Assembly: GCA_032622095.1 (NCBI GenBank)
Contig: CP136061.1
Span: forward strand, 50,667,762-50,731,761
Length of the DNA stretch: 64,000 nucleotides
Direction: 5' to 3'
Source of the DNA: Siphonodentalium dalli
Lineage: Eukaryota; Mollusca; Scaphopoda; Gadilida; Siphonodentaliidae
The first letter of the stretch is position 1, and each line of letters starts with the position of its first letter. This document shows positions 42,901-52,292 of the stretch, piece by piece. A model generated the notes under the pieces. The model searched no databases, was not told the origin of the DNA, and saw only the letters and a list, made by a program, of their open reading frames with translations. Made by a program: the position numbers and the translations under genes.

Positions 42901-43109
42901 AGGCCCCTATTATTACTATGCATGTATAAGGGTATAGTAATAACAGGGGCCCGGGGGAGGTATGATTCCAATTTATGTGATCATAAGAATTAGAAAAATT
43001 TAATAAAATTCATAAAATTAAAATTGTAAATTGTAATTTCTATTTCTAGTAATTGTAAAATACAAAAAATCTTACGCTCAGGTGTAGCCTTCTTCTTGAA
43101 TATAGACAT
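30859..43109 (-). CDS. CHMP2B: Charged multivesicular body protein 2b, complete (8 exons)
   Basis: Exons in order are 43109-43076, 40745-40654, 38583-38542, 36755-36654, 34836-34786, 34249-34147, 32800-32694 and 30969-30859: 642 nt, 213 residues plus stop, the recalled length of human CHMP2B. CHMP2B is an ESCRT-III subunit that polymerises on membranes during multivesicular body sorting and scission and recruits VPS4. The protein opens MSIFKKKATPE, then a basic helical Snf7 core (VLAKQLVNLRKQKTRSLAVG, NMKMAGAMGTTTK, MEMSEEM), an acidic NDTLDDILTESGDEEEEDAI and VNQVLDEIGIEISGK. It ends in DTDIEKQLAALKDL, the MIT-interacting motif position (human DEEIERQLKALGVD). STSK before it separates it from CHMP2A. 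All eight exons join in phase (intron phases 1,0,0,0,0,1,0) with GT-AG ends and no internal stop. The start is the only ATG in the exon and sits on the family MS-FKKK N-terminus. Introns carry MITEs, a LINE fragment and minisatellites. Confidence 0.97.
31505..31985 (-). pseudogene. LINE reverse transcriptase C-terminus and 3' UTR, truncated
   Basis: On the - strand it encodes DCICKECKTAEHFFLFCKKT, matching the CxxC...AEHFFLxC tail common to LINE polyproteins of marine invertebrates, preceded by FTISAHFLAIEKDRR. The element is 5'-truncated; the 3' side ends in an ATCAATAAAGTCAG-type tail. It sits in CHMP2B intron 7 in the gene's orientation. Confidence 0.65.
32105..32640. repeat. Minisatellite, 8 units of about 65 bp with variable C tracts
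   Basis: Unit TTAACCCATGGTTGAGATAT then GTGCCCAGACAAACTCAATC and a C tract of 7 to 18 bases. Length differences between units lie almost entirely in the C tract. The open frames on both strands are products of the repeat. It lies in CHMP2B intron 7, 54 bp past the exon 7 donor. Confidence 0.93.
32694..32800 (-). CDS. CHMP2B: CHMP2B exon 7, acidic segment
   Basis: Encodes NDTLDDILTESGDEEEEDAI and VNQVLDEIGIEISGK (human NDTLDDIFDGSDDEEESQDI). Confidence 0.97.
32805..32985. repeat. 52-bp tandem repeat, about 3.5 units
   Basis: Unit contains AATGAAATAAAAACTATATA then CATTGATTAGTGTATTG. Directly upstream of CHMP2B exon 7 on the coding strand. Confidence 0.85.
33390..33515. repeat. 29-bp tandem repeat, about 4 units
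   Basis: Unit GATTCAAATAGGATCAAATC plus AATGTGGCG, nearly identical between units. Unrelated to the 29-bp satellite at the window end. Confidence 0.9.
33592..33953. mobile_element. Family A MITE, copy 4, reverse orientation
   Basis: Right-end blocks (AATAAAGCTTCAACAGCC, GGATATCATTGGAACCGG) come first, then two intact hairpins (33738-33808, 33855-33925) and TGTTGGGTAAAGGGTTAA. The left TTAA has decayed to ATAA. It lies in CHMP2B intron 6. Confidence 0.88.
34147..34249 (-). CDS. CHMP2B: CHMP2B exon 6
   Basis: Encodes AMTDMNKAMDPQQTMKMMDQ and FSKESTKMEMSEEM. It ends with the first base of the isoleucine codon finished in exon 7. Confidence 0.96.
34250..34570. repeat. Degenerate tandem repeat in CHMP2B intron 5
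   Basis: Phrases TCATGGTCTGGAAAGGTTAA, AGGTCGAAAAG and TATAATAATCTATCTG recur at irregular spacing. The first overlaps the exon 6 acceptor (GTCATGGCCTGGAAAGGTTA), so the repeat grew from the splice site region. Confidence 0.7.
34618..34749. mobile_element. Family B hAT-like MITE, short form
   Basis: Ends CAAGCCTGCAAATAATG and inverted GCAGGCTTG around one hairpin. Flanking 8-mers do not match. The right end is 36 bp from CHMP2B exon 5. Confidence 0.85.
34786..34836 (-). CDS. CHMP2B: CHMP2B exon 5
   Basis: 17 codons, MMHSNMKMAGAMGTTTK (human VMNSQMKMAGAMSTTAK). Confidence 0.96.
35029..35290. mobile_element. Family A' MITE, copy 5
   Basis: Left end ATAACCCTTTCATGACGGGA, two hairpins, and an internal TACAAGGTCAAGGTAAATAT spacer. 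The second hairpin loop is TCCCTATGGGA. The right end has decayed. Confidence 0.8.
35830..36619. mobile_element. Family F element with tandemly amplified left end
   Basis: TTAA at both limits. The left end unit (TTAACCCTTTCTATACTAAA, CTCATTGATGAGTAGTTATC, GAAATGTTCAGATAATAAG) is repeated about nine times to 36440. An inverted TTGAACTTATTATCGGAACA block and the right TIR ending AGTACAGAGAGGGTTAA follow. It lies in CHMP2B intron 4. Confidence 0.82.
36654..36755 (-). CDS. CHMP2B: CHMP2B exon 4
   Basis: 34 codons, ACTVLAKQLVNLRKQKTRSL then AVGSQVSAIGHQQK, the most conserved block of the family here. Confidence 0.97.
36775..36960. repeat. About 70-bp tandem repeat, 2.5 units
   Basis: Unit GTGTGAGGTACATGTATAAT, AACTTACAAGAGAGATATGT, then TGTGACCCATTCTT. 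The first unit is internally deleted. It lies just upstream of CHMP2B exon 4. Confidence 0.85.
37130..37250. repeat. Dispersed repeat shared with 11183-11330
   Basis: CTACGGCAACCCTTTGC and GGCCCAGTTT phrases occur in the same order in both places. Confidence 0.55.
37289..37855. repeat. 282-bp tandem duplication inside a family B element
   Basis: Two near-identical 282-bp units (37289-37570 and 37571 onward), each holding ATGAAATTTTTAGCCAAATT, the family B long-form spacer and a hairpin left arm cut at CTAGCGCGCTATG. Only the second unit continues into the hairpin right arm, ending near 37915. Confidence 0.92.
37965..38098. mobile_element. Family C MITE, left-arm deletion
   Basis: TACAGCAATGCCTTAAGTAA joins directly to the hairpin tip; the right arm to TTACTGTA is intact. 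Confidence 0.78.
38125..38205. repeat. Family A' fragment
   Basis: CTCCCATATGGAGCCTGGCA and CTTACAAGGTCGAGGTAA only. Confidence 0.6.
38214..38522. mobile_element. Family B, long form lacking its left hairpin
   Basis: Starts CGACCTCATTCTGCTTAGGC, passes through the long-form spacer and ends with one full hairpin at CCTCATTCTATGAATC, 19 bp from CHMP2B exon 3. Confidence 0.78.
38542..38583 (-). CDS. CHMP2B: CHMP2B exon 3, 42-nt microexon
   Basis: Encodes EMEIKRAAKQGNKQ (human LELEIKKMAKIGNKE). Acceptor CTTTCAG, donor GTAGAG. It lies between two family B hairpin elements. Confidence 0.94.
38636..38873. mobile_element. Family B, two hairpins back to back
   Basis: Begins within TGTGTGTCTGCCCTTTGCAG and ends ATTTGTAGGCTTG. 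The two hairpins are separated only by TTAGACCTCAGCAG, so the long-form spacer is gone. It lies 53 bp upstream (coding sense) of CHMP2B exon 3. Confidence 0.8.
39022..40112. repeat. 42-bp minisatellite, about 26 units, CHMP2B intron 2
   Basis: Unit begins GATATCGAGCCCAAACACAT. 42 is divisible by 3, so every frame without a stop stays open: 355 codons on + (unit YRAQTHESGYFPLR) and 386 on - (unit GLDISRESIPIHVF). Units vary mainly at two C/T or G/A sites (CCCTTGAG or CCCTCGAG, ATCGGG or ATCAGG). It lies wholly inside an intron, so no protein is called. Confidence 0.96.
40654..40745 (-). CDS. CHMP2B: CHMP2B exon 2
   Basis: Acceptor TTTTCAG, donor GTGAGC. Encodes EQMKQNERVLRKTNRDLERD-type helix 1 (human EQNRELRGTQRAIIRDR). 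Confidence 0.95.
40817..40900. repeat. Family C, left half only
   Basis: TACAGTAATGCTCTAATTAA through GGATTTAGTCGGAAATATG, then unrelated sequence. Confidence 0.8.
41340..41505. mobile_element. Family C palindromic MITE, left-arm deletion
   Basis: TA/CAGT ends. The left arm is cut after TATGGGTAACTC and joined to the tip CCTGAGAGCTTTCCGATG; the right arm is complete. Confidence 0.85.
42243..42792 (+). pseudogene. LINE reverse transcriptase C-terminal fragment
   Basis: An open frame from 42301 reads QQNIDALERILRRAVRFMTG, PLEKRRKDQRLELFHKMAKA and YSNSFFPRTIIQWNILNEMD. These are the features of the region after the polymerase domain in Jockey/CR1-like LINE polyproteins (IQRRAARF, RR...RL.LFYK, SFFPRTIRDWN). 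The endonuclease and polymerase motifs are absent, so it is 5'-truncated. It lies in CHMP2B intron 1 on the opposite strand. Confidence 0.8.
42880..42972. repeat. Small palindrome
   Basis: GGCCCCTATTATTACTAT pairs with ATAGTAATAACAGGGGCC, with an outer GGAATCATA/TATGATTCC pair. CHMP2B intron 1. Confidence 0.7.
43076..43109 (-). CDS. CHMP2B: CHMP2B exon 1 (MSIFKKKATPE)
   Basis: 34 nt with the start codon at 43109-43107 and donor GTAAG at 43075. It ends with one base of a glutamine codon, finished by exon 2. Confidence 0.93.
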
Positions 43110-43648
43110 GATTATTACTTCCAATGACTTCAAAGCTTAGTTATAAAGGTCCATGCATATGTTTCAAATAGATTAATATGAATGATCAACAAATGACTAT
43201 TTTTAGAGAGAGAAATCCTCATATGACGTTGAGTTGCACACGGAAGTGACTGTCGGGTGTGTTCGATCAAACAAGTTTTTGAGTGTTATAAACGTACCTT
43301 TCTAAATACGTACATGTATCCGTGGGGAGTTGGGTGGCCGAGTGGTTAGACAATTATAGTGGTTTAACAACTCGGAACGTCGAAATACAATATGAGCCAA
43401 GCTGAAAAAAAAGGAACGGGACTACCCGCCCCCGAGACAACCCGCCCCTATGCTATTTTGAGGGCGGGTTGTCCCGATAAATGACGGCGGGTTGTCCCTA
43501 AATTGTTAATAGTGATTATGTTCTTTTATGTTCTTTGATGATATATTATTAAAGATTTTGATCAACAAAACATGTGTTTATTCATTAATTATGTCAATGC
43601 GTGGACTGGGATAAAGAATGACACGATGTTTTGACAACTGAACGGCAC

Positions 43649-44301
43649 TTAAAGGGATACTGTACCCCAATTTCAATAAATTCCCGGTGACAATAGCGAT
43701 CTAATATATGATTATTATATTATAAAATAACTAATTTGAGTCGACGATGTCTACTGAAAACGTTCCGGTTAACAGGCTATCGTAAAAGTTAAATTGAATT
43801 ATTTAATATAAATTCATTTATGGCTGGAGTCATAAAATGGAGAATTATGCCATTACGAGTTACCGTTCTTGAAATCGCATATGTTGCGTGTCTTTTATCG
43901 ACGGCCGTTCGCGAACATTATTGAGTTGCAAACAAAACATGTTACCTGCAAAAGAAGGCCCGTTATAACCGATTCGGAAAAAAGGAGAAAGAAACAAAGA
44001 GTCATAAAGCGTCAAGTATTTTATAGGGAGTGAGATTGTTCGATGGAAGAGATTGAATGCATCAATCGAAGCTGTGAGCAATGAACTTCAGGTTCTTCCT
44101 GCGACCGCGTCTTCTCCGGTGAAGGTCAAAAACATGGCGCGTAGTTTGAAATCGTAATATTTTTGTTTCCAAGATCAATATTTTCTTCGCTAAATTAGGT
44201 TTATACGAAACTCATATAACACGAACACAATCTAACTTGAAAGTTATTTCAATGGGAGTAAATACAAAAATCGCCTATCTTTGTGTACAGTACCCGTTTA
44301 A
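43649..44301. mobile_element. Family D-like TIR element, 653 bp
   Basis: TTAA limits with TTAAAGGGATACTGTACCCC on the left and GTACAGTACCCGTTTAA on the right, similar to family D ends but with an unrelated, non-palindromic interior. It lies 540 bp upstream of the CHMP2B start codon. Confidence 0.65.
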
Positions 44302-44559
44302 GGTAAGTGCAGACTAATTAAAAGGGGTGCTTTCAAAACAAACATTTGATGCAAATGGTTCATTATCACAACGCTAAGTCTTAGAGATCGGGATTCATCT
44401 CACTGATGTTAACTGGAGGTGAGCATACAAACAGCCTTTGAACGATGCCGACAGAACTTGGTATATTAACTCTTGAGTGTGGCACATATTGAATCACACG
44501 CTCTGCCTAAATTGCGGTTTTTTTTTTTAAATAACTAACAAACTAACACTATTTTAAAT

Positions 44560-46044
44560 TATAACACGGGCCCCGCTCTTTTTTCAGCGCATCATATGAC
44601 ACGCTCGGCTCAACCATATATTAAAGGGACCCACCGGAACACCCCTCACAGCCCATATTAAAGCTCGTGGGCTCTTCCCCAAATAATCCATCCAAATTAA
44701 TTCAATCAAAGAGATAACATTAATTCAATTGTGTCCGCTTTTGCCGTGTTCAGACATGACTATTTTCTGTGTGCTATATGTCCTATATCTCCAACAACAC
44801 AAACCGTGGGGTGAAGGAGAAGATCACTCGATCTTTTCGACCATCCTGGGCGCTTCGCGCCCATCTACTCACTCACACATCTTCATTCTCTGGCAGGGAC
44901 TCCAGGGAGTGGAGCGAGGCAGTCATAATTTGCTTTGGCTGTATTAGTTCCTCTCTGTCAGACATTAGCACGAGTGAGTTGTGTGGTCGCGACTTCGGTT
45001 GCAGCTGCCCTCGTGTTAATGCCGGCCTGAGTGAGACGGTTTTGGATTAGGCTCAGGACGGATTATGGAGCTAATCCCAGACGCTGCGTTAGCTGCAATG
45101 CAAAGAAGTCAGATAGTTGACACTGTTAGTTGGAATCTCCAAGCTAACAGGGGCTATCTGGTTCTTTGCATTGAATTCCGGACAGAGGATGCTGGTATCC
45201 AGAGGTCTTCTAGATATAGCTGCCCGGGACAGGAACGCCAAGACCTGCCTAATATGCAGAAGAAGATGACTCGAAAACAGCGCATCTGAAGAGAAAGACA
45301 CCAGCTCGACGGAGAAGGGACGCCGCCAGACGGGCGAAATGGAAGAAGAAGGGGGTGACCGTTGATCTGCCGGTCACCCCTCCCCGTGTGGTTCAGCCGA
45401 CGTCCAATGTAGGTATATAAGTTGTCTGAGAGACGCCCAGACGACCCAACCTGCATGGAGACAGGCGACATCGCACCAGCTAGCAGGGACCCCGTTGATC
45501 TGCCGGAGGTCCCTGCTGTCGTCGTCGAGGCGAGCGGAGACAGGGACGTGGAAACCACCCCAGATGTTCCTGCCGCCAGCTTCGACGTGGAGTTGGATAG
45601 CCTTCCACCTCGGACACCGGAATTCCATCTTATCCCGGTGTCCCCCAGCTCCACCACCACCTCCACCATCAACAGAAAAATGACAGATGAAGAATTCGAA
45701 GAATACATGAGAGAGTCACGGCAATATAGGATAGATCAGGAAAGAAAAGTAGAACTCATTACTCAACAGATTCTTCAGTAATATCAATCTCCTCCATCTC
45801 CACATACGTCATCCGAAAAACCTCCAAAAAGAAAGAAGAAAAAGAAAAAATAATCTTAATTTGTTATTGTATTTGATTGTATCTTTTTTTTTTTTTTTTA
45901 ATTCTCTAATAAAGGCAAAAACATGAGGGATTAAGGAAAGGGCCTCTCGGCGCTTTCGACAATCCCGGGGGCAAGCCACCCCAAACCACCCACTTATACA
46001 TCTTCATTCTGCAAGTATGTTTCCTTGCATTCACTGAGATTTAG
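44560..46044 (+). other. Unassigned element with a 119-codon open frame
   Basis: 45422-45781 could encode an acidic, proline-rich product opening MSERRPDDPTCMETGDIAPA and ending YRIDQERKVELITQQILQ. I recognise no family. A T16 tract (45884-45899) and AATAAAGG follow. The phrase ACATCTTCATTCT occurs near 44877 and near 46001, in both cases after a CCCATCTACTCAC or CCACCCACTTAT stretch, so the interval may be bounded by short direct repeats. It could be the 5' part of the neighbouring MULE gene or a separate insertion. Confidence 0.35.
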
Positions 46045-46854
46045 AGGTCCGACCAAAGCAACATGCCGTTGATTGTGATGTTTGTGGGCGCTGGCAACAC
46101 CGACTATGTGATACTGGAATCGACCACGTGCAGTACTTTCATGGTAAACGAGGGACAGGCGCCCTTAATTTCATTTGCAAGCCTTGCAAAGACAGGTCAT
46201 TATTGTATACTTACGGTCTTGTGTTCTGTACATCACTTTGTAATATTTTAATATCTATATAAATATCATGTAAATATATAATATATAGGATTACGTTGCC
46301 GTGCTGAACGCAGTGAAGTCCAAACTCGACATGCCTGAAGTGACGCACTTCATGCTAGACTTTGAAGAAGGTGTGTACAACAACAAACAACTATTGTACT
46401 GCAAAACTAAAAAATAAAAATACTTTATATATTACAAATGTGACAGTGCTATTTTAGATACAAAAACAGTATATGCCTTTATTACATGCTACACATGTAT
46501 ACTAACTAAGTTATTATACCTAACTCACTAATATACATGTGACAGTGCTATTTTATATACAAAAGCAGTATATGCCTTTATTATAGCTACACATGTATAC
46601 TAACTAAGTTATTATACCTAACTCACTAATATACATTTTATAGCCGCATTGTCATTTCATTCCGCGTACTTGGTTCATTTCGTTCCATTCCGCGCTATTC
46701 CGGTCTTTACATTCCACGTTCCTACCCTCGTTCCTGTTCTGTATCTTGCTGTTTCGTATTTCTATCTACGCCCAAATTCTCATCGACTCATCCTACAAGG
46801 AACCAAGCTGTACACAGCGCAAGTCCCCTGTAGCGTAGGGGACCGAACTCTGCC

Positions 46855-48559
46855 TTGCAGCTTGACAAGAAACATGACTGCAAAGACTGCTGATGTATTG
46901 TCTAACAATTTCTTTATTCATTATGGTTATCCTCAACGTATTCATAGTGATCAAGGTGCTAATTTTGAATCTCAAATTATTTCTGAACTTTGTCAGCTTT
47001 GCAGCATCAAGAAGTCCCGAACTACTCCTTATCATCCTATGGGGAATGGTGTTACAGAGCGATTTAATCGCACACTTATTAGTATGTTAGGTACTCTTAA
47101 TCCTGACCAGAAACATGATTGGAAATCTCACATAGGTCCTCTTGTTCATGCTTACAATTGTACTAGGCATGAAACTACTGGTTTTGCTCCCTTTCAGTTG
47201 ATGTTCGGAAGAGAACCACGGTTACCTCTTGATGTTTTATTTGGTCTGAATAAACCTGATTCTGATCAAACTTCTTATTGTGATTATGTTTCAGACCTTA
47301 GACAGAGACTTTCTGATTCTTACAGATTAGCATCCAAATCTATGTCTGGTGCTCAGAGTGGAAATGCCAAATATTATAATCGAAAGCTTTGTGGTGCAAC
47401 TGTACATGTAGGTGACAGAGTCTTAGTAAAGACATTAGCTTTCGAAGGCAGACATAAATTGGCAGATAAATATGATTCTGAAGTATACACTGTTAAATCC
47501 CAACCCAATTCTGACATTACTGTTTTTAATTTAGAAGATGACAGTGGAAAGCAAAGAACTTTACATAGGAACCACTTGTTGCCTATTGGTTCTTTACCCT
47601 TTGACTTTCCAGTTGACGATCGACACAGCCCTTAAATCTCCTCTTGAACAGAGAGATGCTGAAGTCCCAATTGTGGACCCTCTCATCCCACCTGTACGGG
47701 CCCCCAGAGCCTAAGGTGCGGAAACGTCGTATTCCAGGTACTGGCAGTGATACTTCACGTGATAAATTTCGTGATAACCATATTAATGGTTCAGACCATA
47801 GAGATGGTTCAGATGAAGAGTCGGTGATATTGTTTGTTCCACAGGGCGTTGCAGATATAAAATCTGCTCCTAAAGCAGTGGACAGTTCAGCTCCATCTCG
47901 TCGGTGGTCACGAATTTCCTGCGAGATTGGAAGCTGGTGGTATTTCTTCTTCCTGTGGTGACGACCACACTCAAATAGATGAGTTCAGGGAAGTTAGAAC
48001 TGATGTCGGTGATGACAGTAATATTGTTGATATTTCAGCTACACAGGATTCGACAGGTCAACTTGAACTTCGTTCCACAGGTGATAGCAATGATGAGGCT
48101 GATGAGAATAATGATGATGAAGTTGTTGATATTGTCTGTGCACCTTTAGCATCTATTGCAGAAGATACTGCTGTTGTTGATGGTAATGTTGATGGTGCGA
48201 AAGCGAATATTTCAGATGATGATGGTGCCTCGAGTAGTAGTCAGAGTGGAGATAGAGAAATAATTTCTCTTTCAGCGTCCATACCAAAACAAGTACCTAG
48301 GACATCTAGTAGAACAAAGAAGCCTCCATCATGGATGGGTGACTATGTATCTAAGAACATCCAGCCCCATCCATGTGGAAAAGATGAGTATAAGAATCAG
48401 CTTTTGCGTAAGCTGGTGCAAGATCAGATTTGCACCAAGGTTTCTCCAGATGTTTTCCAATCTATTCTGAAAACTATCTTGGATGAATATGATTTTCATT
48501 TTCAGTTCAGTTCACTTATATTCAGTGATTCCATATTACTGATATGTCAGTTTCAATGA
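46855..48559 (+). pseudogene. gypsy-like integrase C-terminal part and pol tail
   Basis: The frame 46649-47635 is LTR sequence up to about 46850, then integrase. HSDQGANFESQIISELC carries the second catalytic Asp; TTPYHPMGNGVTERFNRTL carries the catalytic Glu about 50 residues on. QLMFGREPRLPLDVLFG, YYNRKLCGATVHVGDRVLVK and HRNHLLPIG mark the C-terminal region. The first catalytic Asp and the zinc finger are deleted. After the stop at 47635 the acidic tail continues in another frame (VRKRRIPGTGSDTSRDK near 47705), then shifts back (SSRTKKPPSWMGDYVSK near 48310), giving at least two frameshifts. Not functional. Confidence 0.85.
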
Positions 48560-49181
48560 TGTGTGTATACACTGGACATAGGCATTGTCCTGTTGTGTTA
48601 GTTGTTTTTAATATTGATTCTTTTATAAATTATGTATTGATATTATGTATTGTTAGGTATCACTTACCATCTTCGTACGATCAGAGATATTTCCAGTTAT
48701 TCTAGCTGACGATCCATTGTAGAGCTACGATTCATATGAGGTACCAGTTTTCAAGGAATTCTATTTTTTTATATACTCTGTGAGGTGATAAAGTGTTCCT
48801 TTCTATATATGATTACGATTTTAACATATTTGTGTTGATTTTTGTGTATTAATGATTGAAGTTCTCAGATAGGACAGCAAGTGTGAATCAGTGGTGATCC
48901 ATTTCAGCGGTATTGTGTGATATATTCATGTTGTTTACTGTCTACGCCAGATAGCGAAGAGTCAGTTTAGTAACTGTTGATTAAGTTGCAGTTATATAAT
49001 GCTGATATTTGATTTTAGTTCTGAAGATAGGTCGGTGTCAAGGTTATCTCTGTATGAGAATGTTATAGATGATAATTTTCCATTATCAGTTGCAAAGTTT
49101 GAAGGTCATGTCAATTAGCGACATTTCCTTTCAGTATTTGTTTAAATGACATGGGAGTCATTTTGTCAACAGAGGGGAGAG

Positions 49182-52100
49182 TGTGACAGTGCTATTTTAG
49201 ATACAAAAAACAGTATATGCCTTTATTACATGCTACACATGTATACTAACTAAGTTATTATACCTAACTCACTAATATACATTTTATAGCCGCATTGTCA
49301 TTTCATTCCGCGTACTTGGTTCATTTCGTTCCATTCCTCGCTATGGCGTTCTTTACACTTCCCGTTCCCAGTCGCATACCTGTTCTGCATCTTGCTACTT
49401 CGTATTTCTACTTTCTCCCAATACTTTATCCACTAGTCTATGTTATGTTAATGTTAGCGCCCAATCTGAGATCTAACTGTCGGACACTAAGGTGTCTCAG
49501 CCAATCACAGATAATTTTATTTGCCGCGCTTTTCAGTTAATAATTAGCGGAGAGTGCACATCGTTCGTCTCGTTTGACATTTAGTGTCGTCGTACTTGAA
49601 ATTCTTTAAATGGTTGAAGAATGTTAAAGTTAAGAAGTATAGGATGAATACTACGTTATGACATCTTGACCTATGTTCCTACGATATGGTATGTGGTATT
49701 TGTTATGTTTTACCCGTTATTATATCTTGTATTTAATAATATTGTCTTCGGTTTTGAAAGTTTAGAGTTATGTTACATTTGCAATATATATTTGCCCAAT
49801 AGTTTAGGGATGTTGAAATCGCAGGCTGCGTTCGTAATCTCCCTTTTATACTAGCATGTAGGTTTTATTTCTAACTGTTCGTCACATTTAGGATTGTGTC
49901 AAATAATTGTTTATATCGACAATAGGGAAGTTGGTTTTTGACACAATCACATTTCACATATTTATTTATATCCATTCTGGATATATATTTTGGTAGCAAC
50001 TACAATCTATGTATTTGTCCACCAGGGTCATTTTCTCGTTGGACATCTCTCAATTGATGTTTGATGCTCGATGTGATGTTGTGATGTTGCTGTCAAGCTG
50101 TCTATATAGATGTGTTGTGATGTCATCCATGTTGTGATGCTTGTTGGATTGTATTCCGTTCAGTATTGCATGAGTATGAAATAAATGCATGGTGAAGACT
50201 TTTAAAGGTAGGCTCAGCTTTCTATAGACCCTGCCAGATCAAGACTCAGAGCCCATAAATGTTTTGTGATATAGCGACATGGTTCACTTAAAGGAATTAG
50301 TCTGTCAAAAAAATATTTTTTTTATCGTCATAATACTAATAATATATGTCTAACAGACCCATTTCGCAAAGAAAATTCAAAATCGAGCGGATAGTATTTT
50401 TATTATTATGATATTAAAAAAATCGCGGAAATATCCGAAGTCAGTCACGTGAGTGCGATCACATGACCACAACGCGATCACATGACCGATCATCTGCATC
50501 GACGCTTACCGATGACAGCGGTGGGTGGAGCTTGAAATAATTCCGCCAATCGCGTAACGAGTTGATAAATTACGCTGGTTAATTACCTAAGCCTTCACGA
50601 TAAATAGCGATTACGGAATAAAACTGTTTGAATGTGCTGAATTATGAACTGGCTTTGCTAGAATGTTGGATTATATAACGAATAATGATGGCTAAAATGC
50701 ACTTTGAGGCGATAAAAGTTGTTTGAAATGAGATTAATTTATGCAGAAATGCAATGAGCCAGCGGAATTTCGTGCGAAACTAATTTAACTGTTTCTGAAA
50801 GAATACAAGTTAGGCCATATACCGGTACTTCATTCTTCGTTGTATGGTACCAATTTCGGAAGCTAGTTTACACACTAGTGTCACCCCGTTGTGTGCTATA
50901 TGCGTACAATTAAATACAAATGGGGTGTGATTAAAAAGGTGGTGGTTATTGTACTAATACATGTATCATGATGGCTTATATTCGTCATAATAATGTTCCT
51001 GTCTGTTTCTTCACACAAAACTTTTTAAAAATACTTCCAGTCAAGATCGATAAGTGAGTAAACAAAATAATTCACTCCAATACACAACAGACTGTTGAAA
51101 CTACAATAATTATTAGTTAGGCTGCAGTTTGGCATAACGACTTTTTTTTTAATTGTAGGCTAGCCTGGCATTGTTTTTCAGTTTGTGTTTGTTGTTCGTT
51201 TTATTTTACGTTTTGATGGCACATATTAACTTTCTAGAGAGGATTTTTTGAATTGTTAGCACAGAAAAACTCCAATGATTGCCGCTAATAAAGAGCGTCC
51301 ATGTTTTCGTCGTGGTGTAGACAATAAAGAGCGTTCTCAATTATGAACGTGCTCTATTTCGATATGTCATGTGTGATTTTGTATGTGGTATTGTGACAAT
51401 TAAATATAAAGAGCGTCCATGCTTCCGTCTCCCAAAAGCGGTAGACAATAAAGAGCGTTCTAAATTACGCACTGTGTTGTCTTTTTGGAGGTACTAAATA
51501 ATGGATCGCTAGCCCGCCCACAACTGAACACACTACATCTACTAGGCATCTTGGAATATGTGGAGATGACAGATACTCGGGATATTTATATCGAAAGTAA
51601 AACAACAAACAAAACACAAAACAAAAGCGCCTAAATAGAGTTAACATTATTCAGCCCAGTGTTTATATAAATTTGGGCGCTTAGATATGTATGACCAGAG
51701 AGATAATGTTCTTTCTATTCACTTTGTGGCATTTTAGAGTGCAAACAAGTTCACGACTGACACTGATGAATAGTCACTGAGTGATTACAAATCACCGAGT
51801 GAATACGCGAGACAATCAAAGCACTAATTAATGTCATCTATTTACCAAAACAGACACGTGCCGGCATGTTATTAATGGCTACAAAAACAACAACCATTCT
51901 AGGCGCTATTAATTACTTTATTGACATAGTTATTGTCTTCTATTCCAGATAAACGGCCAAAGCGTAACGTAATCTATACACCACACGCGCACATACGACT
52001 CCGCATTTTAGTATCGCATGACTTACGATTACGTCATCGTAGTCTGCATAATAAACTCCGGCTCCGAATCTGTGTTTTTAATTTGCTCCCCACAAGTACG

Positions 52101-52292
52101 TCACTCGTAGTTTAGTCACGGAAATCTCCGAATACCGGTGGTGGTATTATTTATTTATTTTACGGGTTATTTATTATGCGATCGGAATGGGACTTGGATA
52201 ATTTTAATCACAACAGGGAGGGCTTTCCGATTGCGTTTTGTAGTTTCTAGACCGAATAAATCCTTTAAGACTCACCCCTGTGCTCTACCACA
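49182..52292 (+). repeat. 3' LTR, about 3.1 kb
   Basis: Begins with TGTGACAGTGCTATTTTAGA directly after the polypurine tract. Its first 350 bp match the 5' LTR remnant. It ends CACCCCTGTGCTCTACCACA, 32 nt after AATAAA at 52255-52260. It contains two related AATAAAGAGCGT blocks (51287-51345 and 51405-51470). Such a length is unusual and may include a nested insertion. Confidence 0.65.
52255..52260 (+). promoter_or_regulatory. LTR polyadenylation signal
   Basis: AATAAA, 32 nt before the LTR end, where the R-U5 boundary is expected. Confidence 0.5.

Larger units (their letters stand above)
46439..52292 (+). mobile_element. Ty3/gypsy-like LTR retrotransposon, internally deleted
   Basis: Starts TGTGACAGTGCTATTTTA and ends CTGTGCTCTACCACA, flanked by CAAA on both sides (46435-46438 and 52293-52296). 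The 5' LTR is cut at about 46780 and carries a tandem copy of its first 100 bp (46439-46538, 46539-46638). gag, protease, reverse transcriptase and RNase H are missing; the 3' half of integrase remains. A polypurine tract AGAGGGGAGAG precedes the 3' LTR. The insertion sits in the MULE gene intron. Confidence 0.85.

Noticed and set aside
43324-43375. Possible tRNA or SINE head (TGGCCGAGTGGTTAGAC)
   Set aside because: It looks like a Ser/Leu-type A box, but no matching B box, anticodon arm or acceptor stem follows. Too weak to call.
46649-46850. N-terminal part of the integrase-containing open frame as protein
   Set aside because: This stretch is LTR sequence, repeated at 49295 onward; the integrase similarity begins only after about residue 70.
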